Source: Microvirga makkahensis (lineage in GTDB: Bacteria > Pseudomonadota > Alphaproteobacteria > Rhizobiales > Beijerinckiaceae). From it: DNA of 64,000 nt. The notes beneath the pieces are model-generated. The model ran no database searches. It was given only the letters and a program-made list of their open reading frames with translations, and was not told the origin of the DNA. Shown here one piece after another: positions 1 to 8,987 of this stretch. A program made the translations under genes and the position numbers. The DNA is taken from NCBI RefSeq assembly GCF_009830105.1, contig NZ_WURB01000006.1, positions 124,001 through 188,000 of the forward strand, written 5' to 3'. Position 1 is the first letter of the stretch, and every line of letters starts with the position of its first letter.

Positions 1-542
1 AGAGGCACGAGAAGCGGCAGCAGAGCGATGAATGCCGTGATGGGTACCATCTCGGCGACGGTGATCCAGTCGAGCCCGTCCATGAAGTTGACGAGGTTCA
101 CGAACCAGACGCCGCCCAAAACGAGGAATGTCTGCTCTGCCTGCAAAGGAACCCAGTTCGGCAAGATCCGCACGCCGCTCACCAGGATCACGGCCGTCAC
201 GGCAATCGTTTGGAGCAACAGCCGCAAGAGGGGAGGCAGAGGCCTGATGTCGTCGACAGCCCCGACGAACGCCAAGCCAAGAGCGGCCGTCCCAAGAACC
301 AGAAGCTGTGTCGACTCGCCTATCCGGAAGAAGAGGATGCTCATCAGGAGGCTGGCGCCAAGCACTGCAATGCCGCCGCCCTGGGGGGTGGGAATCTTAT
401 GGCTCGAACGCGCATTGGGGCGAGCCAGAGCGTAACGGATCAACAGAGGTTTAAGCAGAAGGATGAGAAGGGCGGAAAGGAAGGCCGCTCCGACCAAGGC
501 CGCGGCAGGGCCCATGAGCAGCAGCGCAGGATGCTCGTCCAT
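1..542 (-). CDS. Glycosyltransferase family 4 (WecA/MraY-like), 3' part missing
   Basis: The gene runs off the left edge, leaving 180 N-terminal codons. Translation from the ATG at 542 gives a polytopic membrane protein with alternating hydrophobic segments. It carries the hallmarks of the UDP-sugar:polyprenyl-phosphate sugar-phosphate transferase family: an SSHKIPTPQGGG loop after the first helices, VDDIRP (the Asp-Asp motif that coordinates Mg2+) and NFMDGLD further on. Family members load a sugar phosphate onto undecaprenyl phosphate at the cytoplasmic face of the inner membrane, to start O-antigen or capsule synthesis. The start lies 1 base after the stop of the epimerase gene, so the two are probably co-transcribed, which fits surface-polysaccharide synthesis. 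The exact sugar cannot be deduced. Confidence 0.85.
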   Translation of the reverse strand, partial: MDEHPALLLMGPAAALVGAAFLSALLILLLKPLLIRYALARPNARSSHKIPTPQGGGIAVLGASLLMSILFFRIGESTQLLVLGTAALGLAFVGAVDDIRPLPPLLRLLLQTIAVTAVILVSGVRILPNWVPLQAEQTFLVLGGVWFVNLVNFMDGLDWITVAEMVPITAFIALLPLLVP

Positions 543-543
543 C

Positions 544-1551
544 TCAAGCCCCGTGATACCCGCGATACCACCGCACGAAGCGGTCGATTCCGTCCCTCAG
601 CGACGTCGAGGGCGAAAAGCCCACGTCACGGCGCAGGTCCGTCACGTCCGCCCGCGTCTCCAGCACGTCGCCCGGCGGCAGGGGCACGTCCACGCGGTTC
701 GCCTTCCTGCCCAGGGCGTTTTCGATGAGGGCGATCAGATCGTTCACCTCTTCCGGGCTGTCGTTGCCGATATTGTAGACCCGGTGCGGGGCGGCGCTCG
801 TGGCCGGGTCCGGGCGCTCGGCGTTCCAGCCGGGGTCGGCGACGGGGTCCCTCTCCACCAGGCGCAGGATGCCCTCCACGATGTCGTCCACATAGGTGAA
901 GTCGCGCCACACCCTGCCCGCATTCGCCACCTGGATCTCCCGCCCCTCGGCGATGGCATGGGTGAACTTGTACACCGCCATGTCGGGCCTCCCCCAGGGG
1001 CCGTAGACCGTGAAGAAGCGCAGGCCCGTCGAGGGCAGTCCGAAGAGCGAGGCGTAGGAATGCGCCATCATCTCGTTGGCCTTCTTGGTGGCGGCGTAGA
1101 GGCTGATCGGGTGCTCGGTGCCGTCGTGCTCGGAAAACGGCAGCTTGCGGTTCGCGCCGTAGACCGAACTGGACGAGGCATAGACCAGGTGCCGGACGCC
1201 CGCGTGCCGGCAGGCCTCCAGCATGTTCATGAAGCCCACGAGGTTGGAGGAGGCATAGGGCACGGGGTCGACGAAGCGCACGCCGGGCTGGGCGGCGAGG
1301 TGGATCACGCGCTCGAAGCGGTGACGCTGGAAGAGGTCGCGCGTGGCGGCCGGATCGGAGAGATCGACGCGCTCCGGCACGAAGCTGTTGCGCGGGGTGA
1401 GCCTAGCGAAGCGGGCCTCCTTGAGGGCGATGTCGTAATAAGGGGTGAAGCAGTCGACGCCCACCACCTGACGGCCCTGCGCCAGCAGGCGTTCGGCGAC
1501 GTGGTAGCCGATGAAACCGGCCGCTCCGGTCACGAGAATGGGTGTCGACAT
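544..1551 (-). CDS. NAD-dependent epimerase, probable UDP-glucuronate 4-epimerase
   Basis: This 335-residue extended short-chain dehydrogenase/reductase starts with the Rossmann glycine motif TGAAGFIGYH. It then has HLAAQPGVR, the SSSSVYG segment and the catalytic YAATKK (YxxxK). The N-terminal DCFTPYYDIALKEARFARL and length match UDP-glucuronate 4-epimerases (LspL/WbnF type) better than GalE. Such enzymes interconvert UDP-glucuronate and UDP-galacturonate in the cytoplasm for capsule, LPS or exopolysaccharide. It is the upstream gene of a two-gene unit with the glycosyltransferase that begins 1 base after its stop. The substrate is inferred from family resemblance; a related UDP-sugar epimerase is possible. 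Confidence 0.82.
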   Translation of the reverse strand: MSTPILVTGAAGFIGYHVAERLLAQGRQVVGVDCFTPYYDIALKEARFARLTPRNSFVPERVDLSDPAATRDLFQRHRFERVIHLAAQPGVRFVDPVPYASSNLVGFMNMLEACRHAGVRHLVYASSSSVYGANRKLPFSEHDGTEHPISLYAATKKANEMMAHSYASLFGLPSTGLRFFTVYGPWGRPDMAVYKFTHAIAEGREIQVANAGRVWRDFTYVDDIVEGILRLVERDPVADPGWNAERPDPATSAAPHRVYNIGNDSPEEVNDLIALIENALGRKANRVDVPLPPGDVLETRADVTDLRRDVGFSPSTSLRDGIDRFVRWYRGYHGA

Positions 1552-1572
1552 GAAAATTCCGCCCGTTGCGCC

Positions 1573-1708
1573 AGAGCATAGGACCTCAAAGTGGATTCCA
1601 CTTTTGGACTGATCCGATGCTCACACCGATCGAAAGCGCATCGTTGAGAGCGGAGACCCGAAGGGCCACTTCGGTGAAAACCGAACCCGCTTTTCCGCAC
1701 GATGCGCT
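1573..1708. repeat. Two adjacent copies of a dispersed imperfect palindrome
   Basis: Copy A (1573-1622) has AGAGCAT and GATGCTC ends around an AAAGTGGATTCCACTTTT core. Copy B (1635-1708) begins AGCGCATCG and ends CGATGCGCT. Related copies lie near 12756, 12819, 37661, 38670-38730, 40825, 41000 and 48487. Here the right edge of copy B, read on the minus strand, contributes the TAG stop codon of the metallo-hydrolase gene. No coding sequence is apparent in 1552-1706. Confidence 0.7.
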
Positions 1709-2609
1709 AGACGGCGGGCACCTTAGCGGCCCTGTACCAATCTGCAACCGCCTCTCCGCCGGATGCGTCCAGGGTCAGGGATTGCCGCTCTCGCGCGATG
1801 AAGGCCGTCGGCATCACCGCCTGCATCTCGGCCTCCAGGGCGCGAAGGCAAGCGTCGTCGTGACCTGGATAGAGGTGAAAGATGGCGACGGCCTTCACGC
1901 CCGCGGCCCTGGCGAGATCCACGCCCTTCTCCCAGGTGGAGTGGCCCCAGCCCCGGCAGCGTGGATATTCGGCCTCGGAGAACATGCCGTCATAGATCAT
2001 CAGATCCGCGCCGCGCACGAAATCGGCGAGGGCTTCGTCCGGCCAGGCTTCGGTATGTTCCACGTCGCTGATGTAGCAGACGCTGCGGCAACCGTGCCGG
2101 AAGCGGTAGCCCGTGGCTCCGCCGGGATGATTCAGGGAATGGGTTTCGACGGCGGTGCCGTCGTCGAAGGTGAGGATTTCCCCGGCCTTGAAGCCCACGT
2201 GCTCGAATCGGGCCGGAAACTGGCTGAGACGCACCGGAAAGAGCGGCGGCGAGAACAGCTTGTCCAGCGAATCCATGGCGCTGTCGCCGTCGAGATTGCC
2301 GCAATAGGTGCGCACCAGCCGCTCCTTGGTGAGGGCCGGCTTGAAGAAGGGCAGGCCGCCCACGTGGTCGAGATGCAGGTGGCTGAAGAGGATGTCGATG
2401 GTATCGGGCACATTCTCCCCGAGGGCGCTGCCCAGGGCAGCGATGCCCGTTCCCGCGTCCACGATGAAGAGACGCTCGCCGCAGCGGATCTCGACGCAGG
2501 CCGTGTGGCCGCCGAATTCCATGAACTGAGGGCCGGAAGCGCAGGTGGAGCCGCGGATGCCCCAAAAACGGACCTGAAGCTCGTCAGAAGATGCAACTCG
2601 GCTTACCAT
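1707..2609 (-). CDS. MBL-fold metallo-hydrolase
   Basis: The protein (300 residues from the ATG at 2609) belongs to the metallo-beta-lactamase fold superfamily. It opens with VRFWGIRGST, typical of the cyclic-phosphodiesterase/PhnP-like branch. The zinc motif HLHLDHVGG is intact, and later metal ligands are seen in the HPGGATGY region, in ISDVEHTE and in IFHLYPGHDD. It is a cytoplasmic hydrolase, probably acting on a phosphodiester or similar ester; the substrate is unknown. Upstream in-frame starts exist at 2639 (ATG) and 2657 (GTG); 2609 was chosen as nearest to the conserved domain, without a strong Shine-Dalgarno. The stop codon TAG lies at the edge of a dispersed palindrome. Confidence 0.78.
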   Translation of the reverse strand: MVSRVASSDELQVRFWGIRGSTCASGPQFMEFGGHTACVEIRCGERLFIVDAGTGIAALGSALGENVPDTIDILFSHLHLDHVGGLPFFKPALTKERLVRTYCGNLDGDSAMDSLDKLFSPPLFPVRLSQFPARFEHVGFKAGEILTFDDGTAVETHSLNHPGGATGYRFRHGCRSVCYISDVEHTEAWPDEALADFVRGADLMIYDGMFSEAEYPRCRGWGHSTWEKGVDLARAAGVKAVAIFHLYPGHDDACLRALEAEMQAVMPTAFIARERQSLTLDASGGEAVADWYRAAKVPAV

Positions 2610-2705
2610 CGTTGGATCATGCCCGGCCGGAAACCCCATCTCTGTGCGATACCGCACACGGGGATCAGATGACCCCAGGAAACCCCGGATGGCAAGTGCG
2701 GGCTC

Positions 2706-5225
2706 CTACGCACTCAGCGCCTCCGGCTCACGCGCGCGGAAAATCGTCACGGGTTCGCCCCGCTCGAAACGGATAACGGCATCGAAGGGCGGATGATCCA
2801 TGGCCGGGGAAATCGAGGGTGTGACGATGACGAGCCCGCGCCCGATCATGGAGCGGCGAAGCGCCGAGACCAGCCTGTCGGCGGCGGGGCCCGGCAGCCC
2901 GTCGAGGGCCCGCTGGACCACGAGAATGCTCGGGCGGCGCACGAGGCAGCGCACCAGATCGATGGCGGCGATTTCGGGCAGGCTCAGATCGTCGCCCTGC
3001 GGGTCGATGGGAAAATCGAGGCCGATGCGGGACACCTCTCCGTCAAGCCCCCGTTCGGTGAGCACGCGGCGAATGACGCGCTGCACGCCCTCCGCGGCTC
3101 CGGCCTGATCGGCGGCGATGCGCCCGAACAGCAGATTGTCCTGCACGCTCGCCGCCGAGCAGAAGCTCGACGGGTCGTAGAACTCGATGGAAGGCTTCAG
3201 GCTCACCGGCAGCATGCGGGCGAAATCGCTGCGCGCCGTAAGAATGCGCGCTTCGAGGGCTTCGTCGAGGAGGCCGAGGCGGTGGCGGCTTTCATTGTAG
3301 CGCAGCGCAAGGCCGATCAGGCGCTCCTGGTCGAGCCCGGGCCGCCTTTGCCCGCTCTGCCGCTCCACCAGATCCTCGAAGTAAGGGCGATCGGAGGCGG
3401 AGAAGAACGAAAACCGCTCGAAGAGCGGATGCCCGTCCGGAACGTCGGCGAAGATCTCCACCATGCTCGAGGCGATGGACAGGCCGATCCGGCTCAGGGT
3501 CTTGGTGAGATCGTTGGCCTCCAGGATGGCGCGGGCGTAGGGATGGGCGGAGAGCCGGTCCTGCCGGAACGTGTCGCCGACCGGCTTTCCGAACAGCAGA
3601 TTCTCGCCGATCGTGGCGTAGCGGTTGTAGCGCGCGGCATCGAAGGGATCGACGAGGCGGTCGAGATCCTCTTCGCGCAAGGCGGCCTGCACGAACCGCC
3701 GGGCTTCCACGATGGCCGCCGCGACAGCGGGCTCCCGCCCGGGGTCGAGCGTACCCGACAGGCCGCGGGCATGGGTGGCCCGGTCGAGGCCCGTGACCGC
3801 GATGGCCTCCGAGAGACGATGCTCGAGTTCTTCCGCCGGGGCCCGGCTGCCGTAGAGCAGATTCTCCCGGAGACTGCCCTCGATGAGCACGGTTTCTCCC
3901 GCGAAGGCGATGCGCTGGCTCCGTTCGAAGGGATCGGCCTCGGCCAGATCCACGCCGCCGAAGGTGACGCGTCCGACGGACGGGGGGAGCTGCCCGCTCA
4001 TGAGGGCGGCCAAAAGCCGGGGACCTGAATCGCCGTCGCCCACGAGGGCGACATGCGAGGGAAAGGCGAGGTTCAGATTGACGGATGTGATCCGCGCGCC
4101 GCTTCCCGGATCGTAAGCCGATACCCCCTGCGCCACGAGCGCGCCGTTCTCCGGCAGCGAGGCCTTGCCTTTCCTGACGTCGCGGGGCGTCAGGGCGGAA
4201 AGGCTCCGGGCCACGTCGGTGAGCAGGGCACGGGCCCGCACGGCCATGCGATGCCATTGCACGAGTTCGCGCACGCCGTAGGCCGCAAGCGCCGAGGCCA
4301 GAGCGCAGACGGCCACCGTGCCCGCCGTCAGCGGGCGTGCCTGAGCAAACCACGCCCCGAGGGCCAGCACCGCGACGGGAGCCAGCATGAGCACGATGGC
4401 CGAAGTGGAATCCACAAGGGCCAGACGGACTTCGCGCCGCATCACGGGCCGATGGCCTTCGACGAGAAGGCTGCGGACCCGGTCGCGCTCGTAATGGCCG
4501 GTGCCGTGGGCGCGCATGGCCGGAATGCGGTGTTCAAGATCGGCGAGGATCCCCTCGGCGACCTCGCCTTCCCGGTGGCGGGCATGGGTGGCGTCGAACC
4601 GGAGCAGGGCTCGCCGGGCGTTCAGGACGGCGCCCAGCCCCAGCACGAGGGCGAGGGTGGCGCCGAGGGACCAGTCCATCACGAGCACATAGGCGAAGGA
4701 CAGGCCGATCATGCCTCCGAGCTTGACCGGGACGAAGAGGCTCAATCCCAGCACCGAGTTCTCCCGGGCAAGCCCGTGGGCGGCGAGGGCGGTTGCCGTC
4801 GAGACATCCTCCTGTGCCGATGGCGGCGCCTTGAGAATGGCTTCGAGAGCCCGGGCGCGCAGCGCCGCCAGGGCGCGCGCACCGATGCTCACGGCGATCC
4901 AATCGAGGGGGATCAGCAGCAGCGCGATGGCAAGGGGGACGAGCAGGATGCCGGGAATGGCGGCGAGCGGGAAGGTCTCGGGCCCCAGCGCGATTCCCGG
5001 AAACAGGACGAGCGGTGCCGGCCAGAGGCCGGCAGGAGGAGTGAGGACGACGCGCAGCAGGGGCGGCGGAGCCGCGCCCTCGCCCGATACGGCCCAATCC
5101 ACCACGACGCGGACCAGATCGAGGCCGGCGAGCAGGAGAGCGCCTGCGAAGGCCAGAAGGGCAAAACCGACGACGTGACGAAGCGGAGAGGTTCTCCAGG
5201 CCAGACGCAGCGGGTCGCGCTCCAT
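2706..5225 (-). CDS. ABC exporter-like protein with eroded ATPase motifs
   Basis: An 839-residue protein with transmembrane segments in residues 15-110 and 160-315, followed by an ABC-type nucleotide-binding domain from about residue 365. The start has a strong GGAGGT ribosome site. The NBD is abnormal. The Walker A position (396-403) reads GDGDSGPR, without the invariant Lys-Ser/Thr. The signature position (748-752) reads LSLPE instead of LSGGQ. The Walker B position (767-774) reads ILVVQRAL, without Asp-Glu. A roughly 280-residue insert lies between Walker A and the signature and itself contains NLLYG/NLLFG-type repeats (455-459, 541-546, 697-701). From memory, long ABC proteins with this inserted arrangement occur in other Alphaproteobacteria with more normal motifs. 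This copy may be a non-hydrolysing relic or regulator. Confidence 0.8.
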   Translation of the reverse strand: MERDPLRLAWRTSPLRHVVGFALLAFAGALLLAGLDLVRVVVDWAVSGEGAAPPPLLRVVLTPPAGLWPAPLVLFPGIALGPETFPLAAIPGILLVPLAIALLLIPLDWIAVSIGARALAALRARALEAILKAPPSAQEDVSTATALAAHGLARENSVLGLSLFVPVKLGGMIGLSFAYVLVMDWSLGATLALVLGLGAVLNARRALLRFDATHARHREGEVAEGILADLEHRIPAMRAHGTGHYERDRVRSLLVEGHRPVMRREVRLALVDSTSAIVLMLAPVAVLALGAWFAQARPLTAGTVAVCALASALAAYGVRELVQWHRMAVRARALLTDVARSLSALTPRDVRKGKASLPENGALVAQGVSAYDPGSGARITSVNLNLAFPSHVALVGDGDSGPRLLAALMSGQLPPSVGRVTFGGVDLAEADPFERSQRIAFAGETVLIEGSLRENLLYGSRAPAEELEHRLSEAIAVTGLDRATHARGLSGTLDPGREPAVAAAIVEARRFVQAALREEDLDRLVDPFDAARYNRYATIGENLLFGKPVGDTFRQDRLSAHPYARAILEANDLTKTLSRIGLSIASSMVEIFADVPDGHPLFERFSFFSASDRPYFEDLVERQSGQRRPGLDQERLIGLALRYNESRHRLGLLDEALEARILTARSDFARMLPVSLKPSIEFYDPSSFCSAASVQDNLLFGRIAADQAGAAEGVQRVIRRVLTERGLDGEVSRIGLDFPIDPQGDDLSLPEIAAIDLVRCLVRRPSILVVQRALDGLPGPAADRLVSALRRSMIGRGLVIVTPSISPAMDHPPFDAVIRFERGEPVTIFRAREPEALSA

Positions 5226-5406
5226 GACACCTCCTTCGTCGACTTTCCCGTGGTTGCGGCTCTCTTGGGTCCGGCTCGGATAGGAAACTAGCGAAGGCCT
5301 GCCGCCACGGCCAGTCCAAACTCTGCCTTTCGCCCCTCGCCGCTCCAGTTTTCGCCCCTATGTCCCCCTCCACGCGCATGTGCAAAGAGGGTGATCGGGC
5401 TCCGTT

Positions 5407-5961
5407 ATGTCATCGTCCCTGCCGGTCGATCCGGTTTTCCATCTCATCCTGGAAATTCCAGACCGCGCCCCGTCGCCTGCTCTGCCGAGCTGCCTGCGCA
5501 GGCTCTTCGAGGAACTCGCCGAAGCGGATCCGGAGCGGTCGGTGGAGGAGATCGAGGATCAGATCTGGACCCTGTGGAGCTCCCATGAGGACCGGGTGGC
5601 GGAGGAGACCCTGGCGGCGGCCGTGGAGGCCATCGCCTCGGGTGAATTGCGGAAGGCCAGGCCGCTGCTCGATCATTTGGTCGTCAAGCATCCCGAATGG
5701 CCGGAAGCCTGGAACAAGCGCGCGACGCTCGCCTATATCGAGAAGCGCGATGCGGACAGCCTTCTCGACATCGCCCAGACCCTGCGGCTCGAGCCCCGCC
5801 ATTTCGGCGCCATCTCCGGATTCGGCAATGTATGCCTGCGCCACGGCCGCCTGAACGAGGCCCGCGCGGCCTTCCAGATCGCGCTCGCCATCAATCCGCA
5901 CATGGAGGAGCTGCGCGACATCCTGGAGAATCTCTCGCCGCACAATCTGATGCTGCACTGA
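5407..5961 (+). CDS. TPR-repeat protein
   Basis: A 184-residue soluble protein with tetratricopeptide-like helices. The stretch ARPLLDHLVVKHPEWPEAWN followed by LRLEPRHFGAISGFGNVCL and ARAAFQIALAINPHMEELRD has the TPR spacing of small and large hydrophobic residues, covering about residues 75-175. No signal peptide is seen, so it is probably a cytoplasmic protein-interaction module. It is divergently transcribed from the ABC gene across a gap of about 180 bases and lies 71 bases before the YkvA gene. The partner is unknown. Confidence 0.75.
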   Translation: MSSSLPVDPVFHLILEIPDRAPSPALPSCLRRLFEELAEADPERSVEEIEDQIWTLWSSHEDRVAEETLAAAVEAIASGELRKARPLLDHLVVKHPEWPEAWNKRATLAYIEKRDADSLLDIAQTLRLEPRHFGAISGFGNVCLRHGRLNEARAAFQIALAINPHMEELRDILENLSPHNLMLH

Positions 5962-6032
5962 GCCGATCGGGAGTTGCAGCCGACTCGTGACGGAGTCAGA
6001 GAAGGCGTGAGGAAATCCGTCGGGATTGTAGA

Positions 6033-6410
6033 ATGATGAAGATCGGGGCTCGTTTGAGGGATTGGGCCCGCGCCGTCAGGAAGGATGCGGTTGCCCTCTA
6101 CATCGCTGCCCGAGATCCCAGGGTCCCATGGCATGTGAAGGCTGCGGCGATGGCGATCGCCGCCTATGCCCTCAGCCCTGTTGACCTCATTCCGGACTTC
6201 ATCCCCGTTCTGGGCTATCTCGATGAGGTGATCATCCTGCCCATGGCCATCGCCCTGGTGATCAGGATGATCCCGGACCCGCTCATGGCGGAGTTTCGCG
6301 ACGAGGCGCAGAGACGATCCGAGCGGCCCGTCAGCCGATGGGCGGCGGCGGCCATTGCCGCCCTCTGGATCGCGGCCGCCGGGTTCCTCCTCTGGGCCTT
6401 GTGGCCCTAG
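6033..6410 (+). CDS. YkvA family (DUF1232) membrane protein
   Basis: A 125-residue protein whose centre carries the DUF1232 hallmark ALSPVDLIPDFIPVLGYLDE, followed by a hydrophobic segment (LPMAIALVI) and a C-terminal membrane helix (AAAAIAALWIAAAGFLLWAL). Proteins of this family are small membrane-associated proteins of unknown biochemical role. It sits between the TPR gene and mmcB on the same strand, 79 bases before the chosen mmcB start. Confidence 0.85.
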   Translation: MMKIGARLRDWARAVRKDAVALYIAARDPRVPWHVKAAAMAIAAYALSPVDLIPDFIPVLGYLDEVIILPMAIALVIRMIPDPLMAEFRDEAQRRSERPVSRWAAAAIAALWIAAAGFLLWALWP

Positions 6411-6489
6411 GGATCCGGACCGAAGAGCCGCATTCGCACGCGACATTCCTGCCGTTGCGGGCTCGGGAGGAGTGGCTACTCTGGCTTCC

Positions 6490-6987
6490 ATGTCCGATTC
6501 GTCCGCTCTTCGCTCCTCCCGCATCGTCCTTTCGCCCGATGGACGGCAATCGCCCGTGGCCGCCGGCATCCAGCGCGGCGTGCGCCGCCTCTTCGCCGAG
6601 CTCGGCCACGCGACGCTGCCGGAATTCACCCTCGCCAACGGACGGCGCGCCGATCTCATCGCGCTCGCGCCGGACGGCATGCTCACGATCATCGAGATCA
6701 AATCGAGCGTGGCGGATTTCCGGGCCGACCGGAAATGGCCCGATTACGAGGATTTCTGCGACAGGTTCTATTTCGCCGTTCCGGAGACGGTGCCCTTCGA
6801 CATCCTGCCCGAGGACCGCGGCCTGATCATCGCCGACAGCTTCGGCGCGGCGGTGATGCGGGAGGCGGCACACCATCCGCTCGCCGGCGCGCGCCGCAAG
6901 GCGGTGACGCTGCGCTTCGCCCATGCCGCCGCTTCCGCCCTGCATGCGCTGGCCGATCCGGAGAGGATCGCGGACGGACGCCTGTGA
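6490..6987 (+). CDS. mmcB: MmcB family DNA repair protein
   Basis: A 165-residue protein with a PD-(D/E)xK nuclease-like core: GRRADLIAL, then a strand ending in IIEIKSSVADFRADRKW, giving the D...EIK catalytic arrangement. YEDFCDRFYFAV and ILPEDRGLIIAD follow. This matches MmcB (DUF1167), described in Caulobacter as a mitomycin-C-sensitivity protein linked to translesion synthesis. The ATG at 6490 was chosen; an in-frame ATG at 6355 overlaps the upstream YkvA gene and would add about 45 residues of non-conserved sequence. No SOS box is seen directly upstream. Confidence 0.85.
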   Translation: MSDSSALRSSRIVLSPDGRQSPVAAGIQRGVRRLFAELGHATLPEFTLANGRRADLIALAPDGMLTIIEIKSSVADFRADRKWPDYEDFCDRFYFAVPETVPFDILPEDRGLIIADSFGAAVMREAAHHPLAGARRKAVTLRFAHAAASALHALADPERIADGRL

Positions 6988-6996
6988 AAGGATCGT

Positions 6997-7554
6997 TCAG
7001 CGCGGCGCGCGCTTGGCGAGAATCCGCTGCAGCGTGCGGCGGTGCATGTTGAGCCTGCGCGCCGTTTCCGAGACGTTGCGGCCGCACAGCTCGTAGACCC
7101 GCTGAATGTGCTCCCAGCGCACGCGGTCCGCGGACATGGGATTTTCCGGCGGCAGGGCGCGCTCGCCGGGCGAGGCCATGAGGGCGGCGTGGATCTCGTC
7201 CGCGTCGGCGGGCTTGGCGAGATAGTCGAAGGCGCCCATCTTCACCGCCGTCACGGCGGTGGCGATGTTGCCGTATCCGGTGAGGATGACGCCGCGGGCA
7301 TCGGGACGGCGGTTCTTCAGCCGCTCGATCACGTCGAGACCGTTGCCGTCGCCGAGCCGCATGTCGATCACGGCGAAGGCGGGCGGGTCGCTCTCGATCG
7401 CCGCAATGCCGTCGGCCACGCTTTCGGCGACGCGAACCTGATAGCCGCGGCCTTCCATGGCGCGGGCGAGACGGGTCGAGAAGGGCCGGTCGTCATCCAC
7501 GATCAAGAGGCTCTTGTCGGCACGGTCCTCGAACGCAACAGGCGCGTCGGCCAT
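6997..7554 (-). CDS. actR: ActR/RegA-type redox response regulator
   Basis: A 185-residue response regulator. The receiver domain has acidic residues VDDD (19-22), phospho-acceptor Asp64 in VIDMRLGDGNG, Thr92 and Lys114. A Fis-type helix-turn-helix ends the protein (NVSETARRLNMHRRTLQRIL), closely resembling RegA/PrrA/ActR. This family is the DNA-binding partner of the RegB/ActS kinase and controls aerobic-to-anaerobic gene sets (respiration, CO2 or nitrogen fixation) in Alphaproteobacteria. It lies 59 bases downstream of the kinase gene on the same strand. The upstream in-frame ATG at 7572 is a possible alternative start. Confidence 0.9.
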   Translation of the reverse strand: MADAPVAFEDRADKSLLIVDDDRPFSTRLARAMEGRGYQVRVAESVADGIAAIESDPPAFAVIDMRLGDGNGLDVIERLKNRRPDARGVILTGYGNIATAVTAVKMGAFDYLAKPADADEIHAALMASPGERALPPENPMSADRVRWEHIQRVYELCGRNVSETARRLNMHRRTLQRILAKRAPR

Positions 7555-7613
7555 CAGAACATCTCCTTGCATAACGGAACAATTCCTTCCTGAAACGGGC
7601 CTGACGGCCTGTT

Positions 7614-8987
7614 TCAGATATGGGAATTCTTCCCCTGTTCTTTGAGAGTCCCCTTGGATTCTCCCTGCGGCGAAAATGCCGCACCCTGTTCAAACGCATG
7701 ACGGGGCCAAACGATCCGTGCGACGGCGCCGGTGGCGGGTGGGGCGGCGTTCGTCAGGATCAGCTCGGCCCCCGAGCGCTCGATCAAGGTCTTGGCAATG
7801 AAGAGGCCCAGCCCCAGTCCGCCTCCCTCTCCGTCGCCGGTCTCGGTCCGCTCCGCCGCGCTGCGGGTCGTCACGTAGGGTTCTCCCACACGCAGTAGGA
7901 TATCGGGCGCATAGCCCGGCCCGTCATCGCGCATCTCGATGAAAACCTCGTGAGGATTCCAGCCCGCCTCGATGGTCACCTGACTCTCGGCAAAGTCCGT
8001 GGCGTTGTCCAGGATGTTGGACAGACCATAGACGACCCCGGGATTGCGGCGGCCGACGGGCTCGGGTCCCTCTCCATGAGCGGATACCCTCACGTCGAAA
8101 CCCACTGCCCGCTGCGGCCCGACGATTTCTTCGATGAGATGGCTGAGGGAGATGGTCTCGAGGAAGCTCTCTTCCTCCTCCCCCATGGAGGTGAGCTTGG
8201 TGAGGATCGAGCGGCAGCGCTCCACCTGCTCCAGCAGGAGGCGCAGATCCTCCGCCACCGGCCCGTCCTTCGGCAGCGCATGGGCCATCTCCTTCGACAC
8301 CAGGGCGATGGTGGCGAGCGGCGTTCCGAGCTCGTGGGCGGCGGCGGCGGCGAGACCGTCGAGCTGCGAGAGGTGCTGCTCGCGGGCGAGAACGAGTTCC
8401 GTGGCCGCGAGCGCCTGCGCGAGCTGGCGCGCCTCTTCCGCCACGCGCCAAGCGTAGATGCCCGTGAAGACGGTTCCCAGGAGGATCGCCGTCCAGATTC
8501 CCGTGACGTAGAGGAAGGGAAGGCTCAGGGCCTGCCCCGGGAACCAGGGCAGGGGCCGGTGGGTGAGCACGAGAAAGGTGGCGCAGCCCACGGCCAGCAG
8601 GCCCAGCGCGAGCGTCCGCTCCGGCGTCAATGCCGTCGCCGAGATCAGCACCGGCGCGAGGAACAGCATGGCGAAGGGGTTTTCCAGCCCGCCCGTGAGA
8701 TAGAGCAGCGCCGCCAGCTGCAGGATGTCGAAGCCGAGCAGGGCCGTAGCGGCGTTGTCGCTGAGCCTGTGGCTCGCGGGGTACCGGATGCGCAGCAGCA
8801 GGTTGGTCCAGACCGATGCGGCGATCACGAGGAAGCACAGCTCGAAGGGAAGCGGGAACCCGAGCCCGAACCGCACGGAGGCCACCGCCGCCGACTGCCC
8901 CGCGACCGCGATCCAGCGAAGCCTGACCAGGGTGTCGAGGCGCAGTTGGCGGGGAGACGGCGTCAGACTTTTGGCTGGGATGGCGAC
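7614..8987 (-). CDS. actS: ActS/RegB-type redox-sensing histidine kinase
   Basis: From the ATG at 8987 this is a 457-residue kinase. Six hydrophobic segments in the first 180 residues include the quinone-site motif GGLENPF (100-106). The H box AAAHELGTPLA has His219. Cys259 in ERCRSIL corresponds to the redox-active cysteine of RegB. A HATPase domain follows (NILDNATDFA, DDGPGY, GGGLGLGLF). Family knowledge: membrane redox state is sensed through ubiquinone and cysteine oxidation, and the phosphoryl group passes to RegA/ActR, whose gene follows here. An alternative ATG at 9026 would add 13 residues. Confidence 0.9.
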   Translation of the reverse strand, partial: VAIPAKSLTPSPRQLRLDTLVRLRWIAVAGQSAAVASVRFGLGFPLPFELCFLVIAASVWTNLLLRIRYPASHRLSDNAATALLGFDILQLAALLYLTGGLENPFAMLFLAPVLISATALTPERTLALGLLAVGCATFLVLTHRPLPWFPGQALSLPFLYVTGIWTAILLGTVFTGIYAWRVAEEARQLAQALAATELVLAREQHLSQLDGLAAAAAHELGTPLATIALVSKEMAHALPKDGPVAEDLRLLLEQVERCRSILTKLTSMGEEEESFLETISLSHLIEEIVGPQRAVGFDVRVSAHGEGPEPVGRRNPGVVYGLSNILDNATDFAESQVTIEAGWNPHEVFIEMRDDGPGYAPDILLRVGEPYVTTRSAAERTETGDGEGGGLGLGLFIAKTLIERSGAELILTNAAPPATGAVARIVWPRHAFEQGAAFSPQGESKGTLKEQGKNSHI

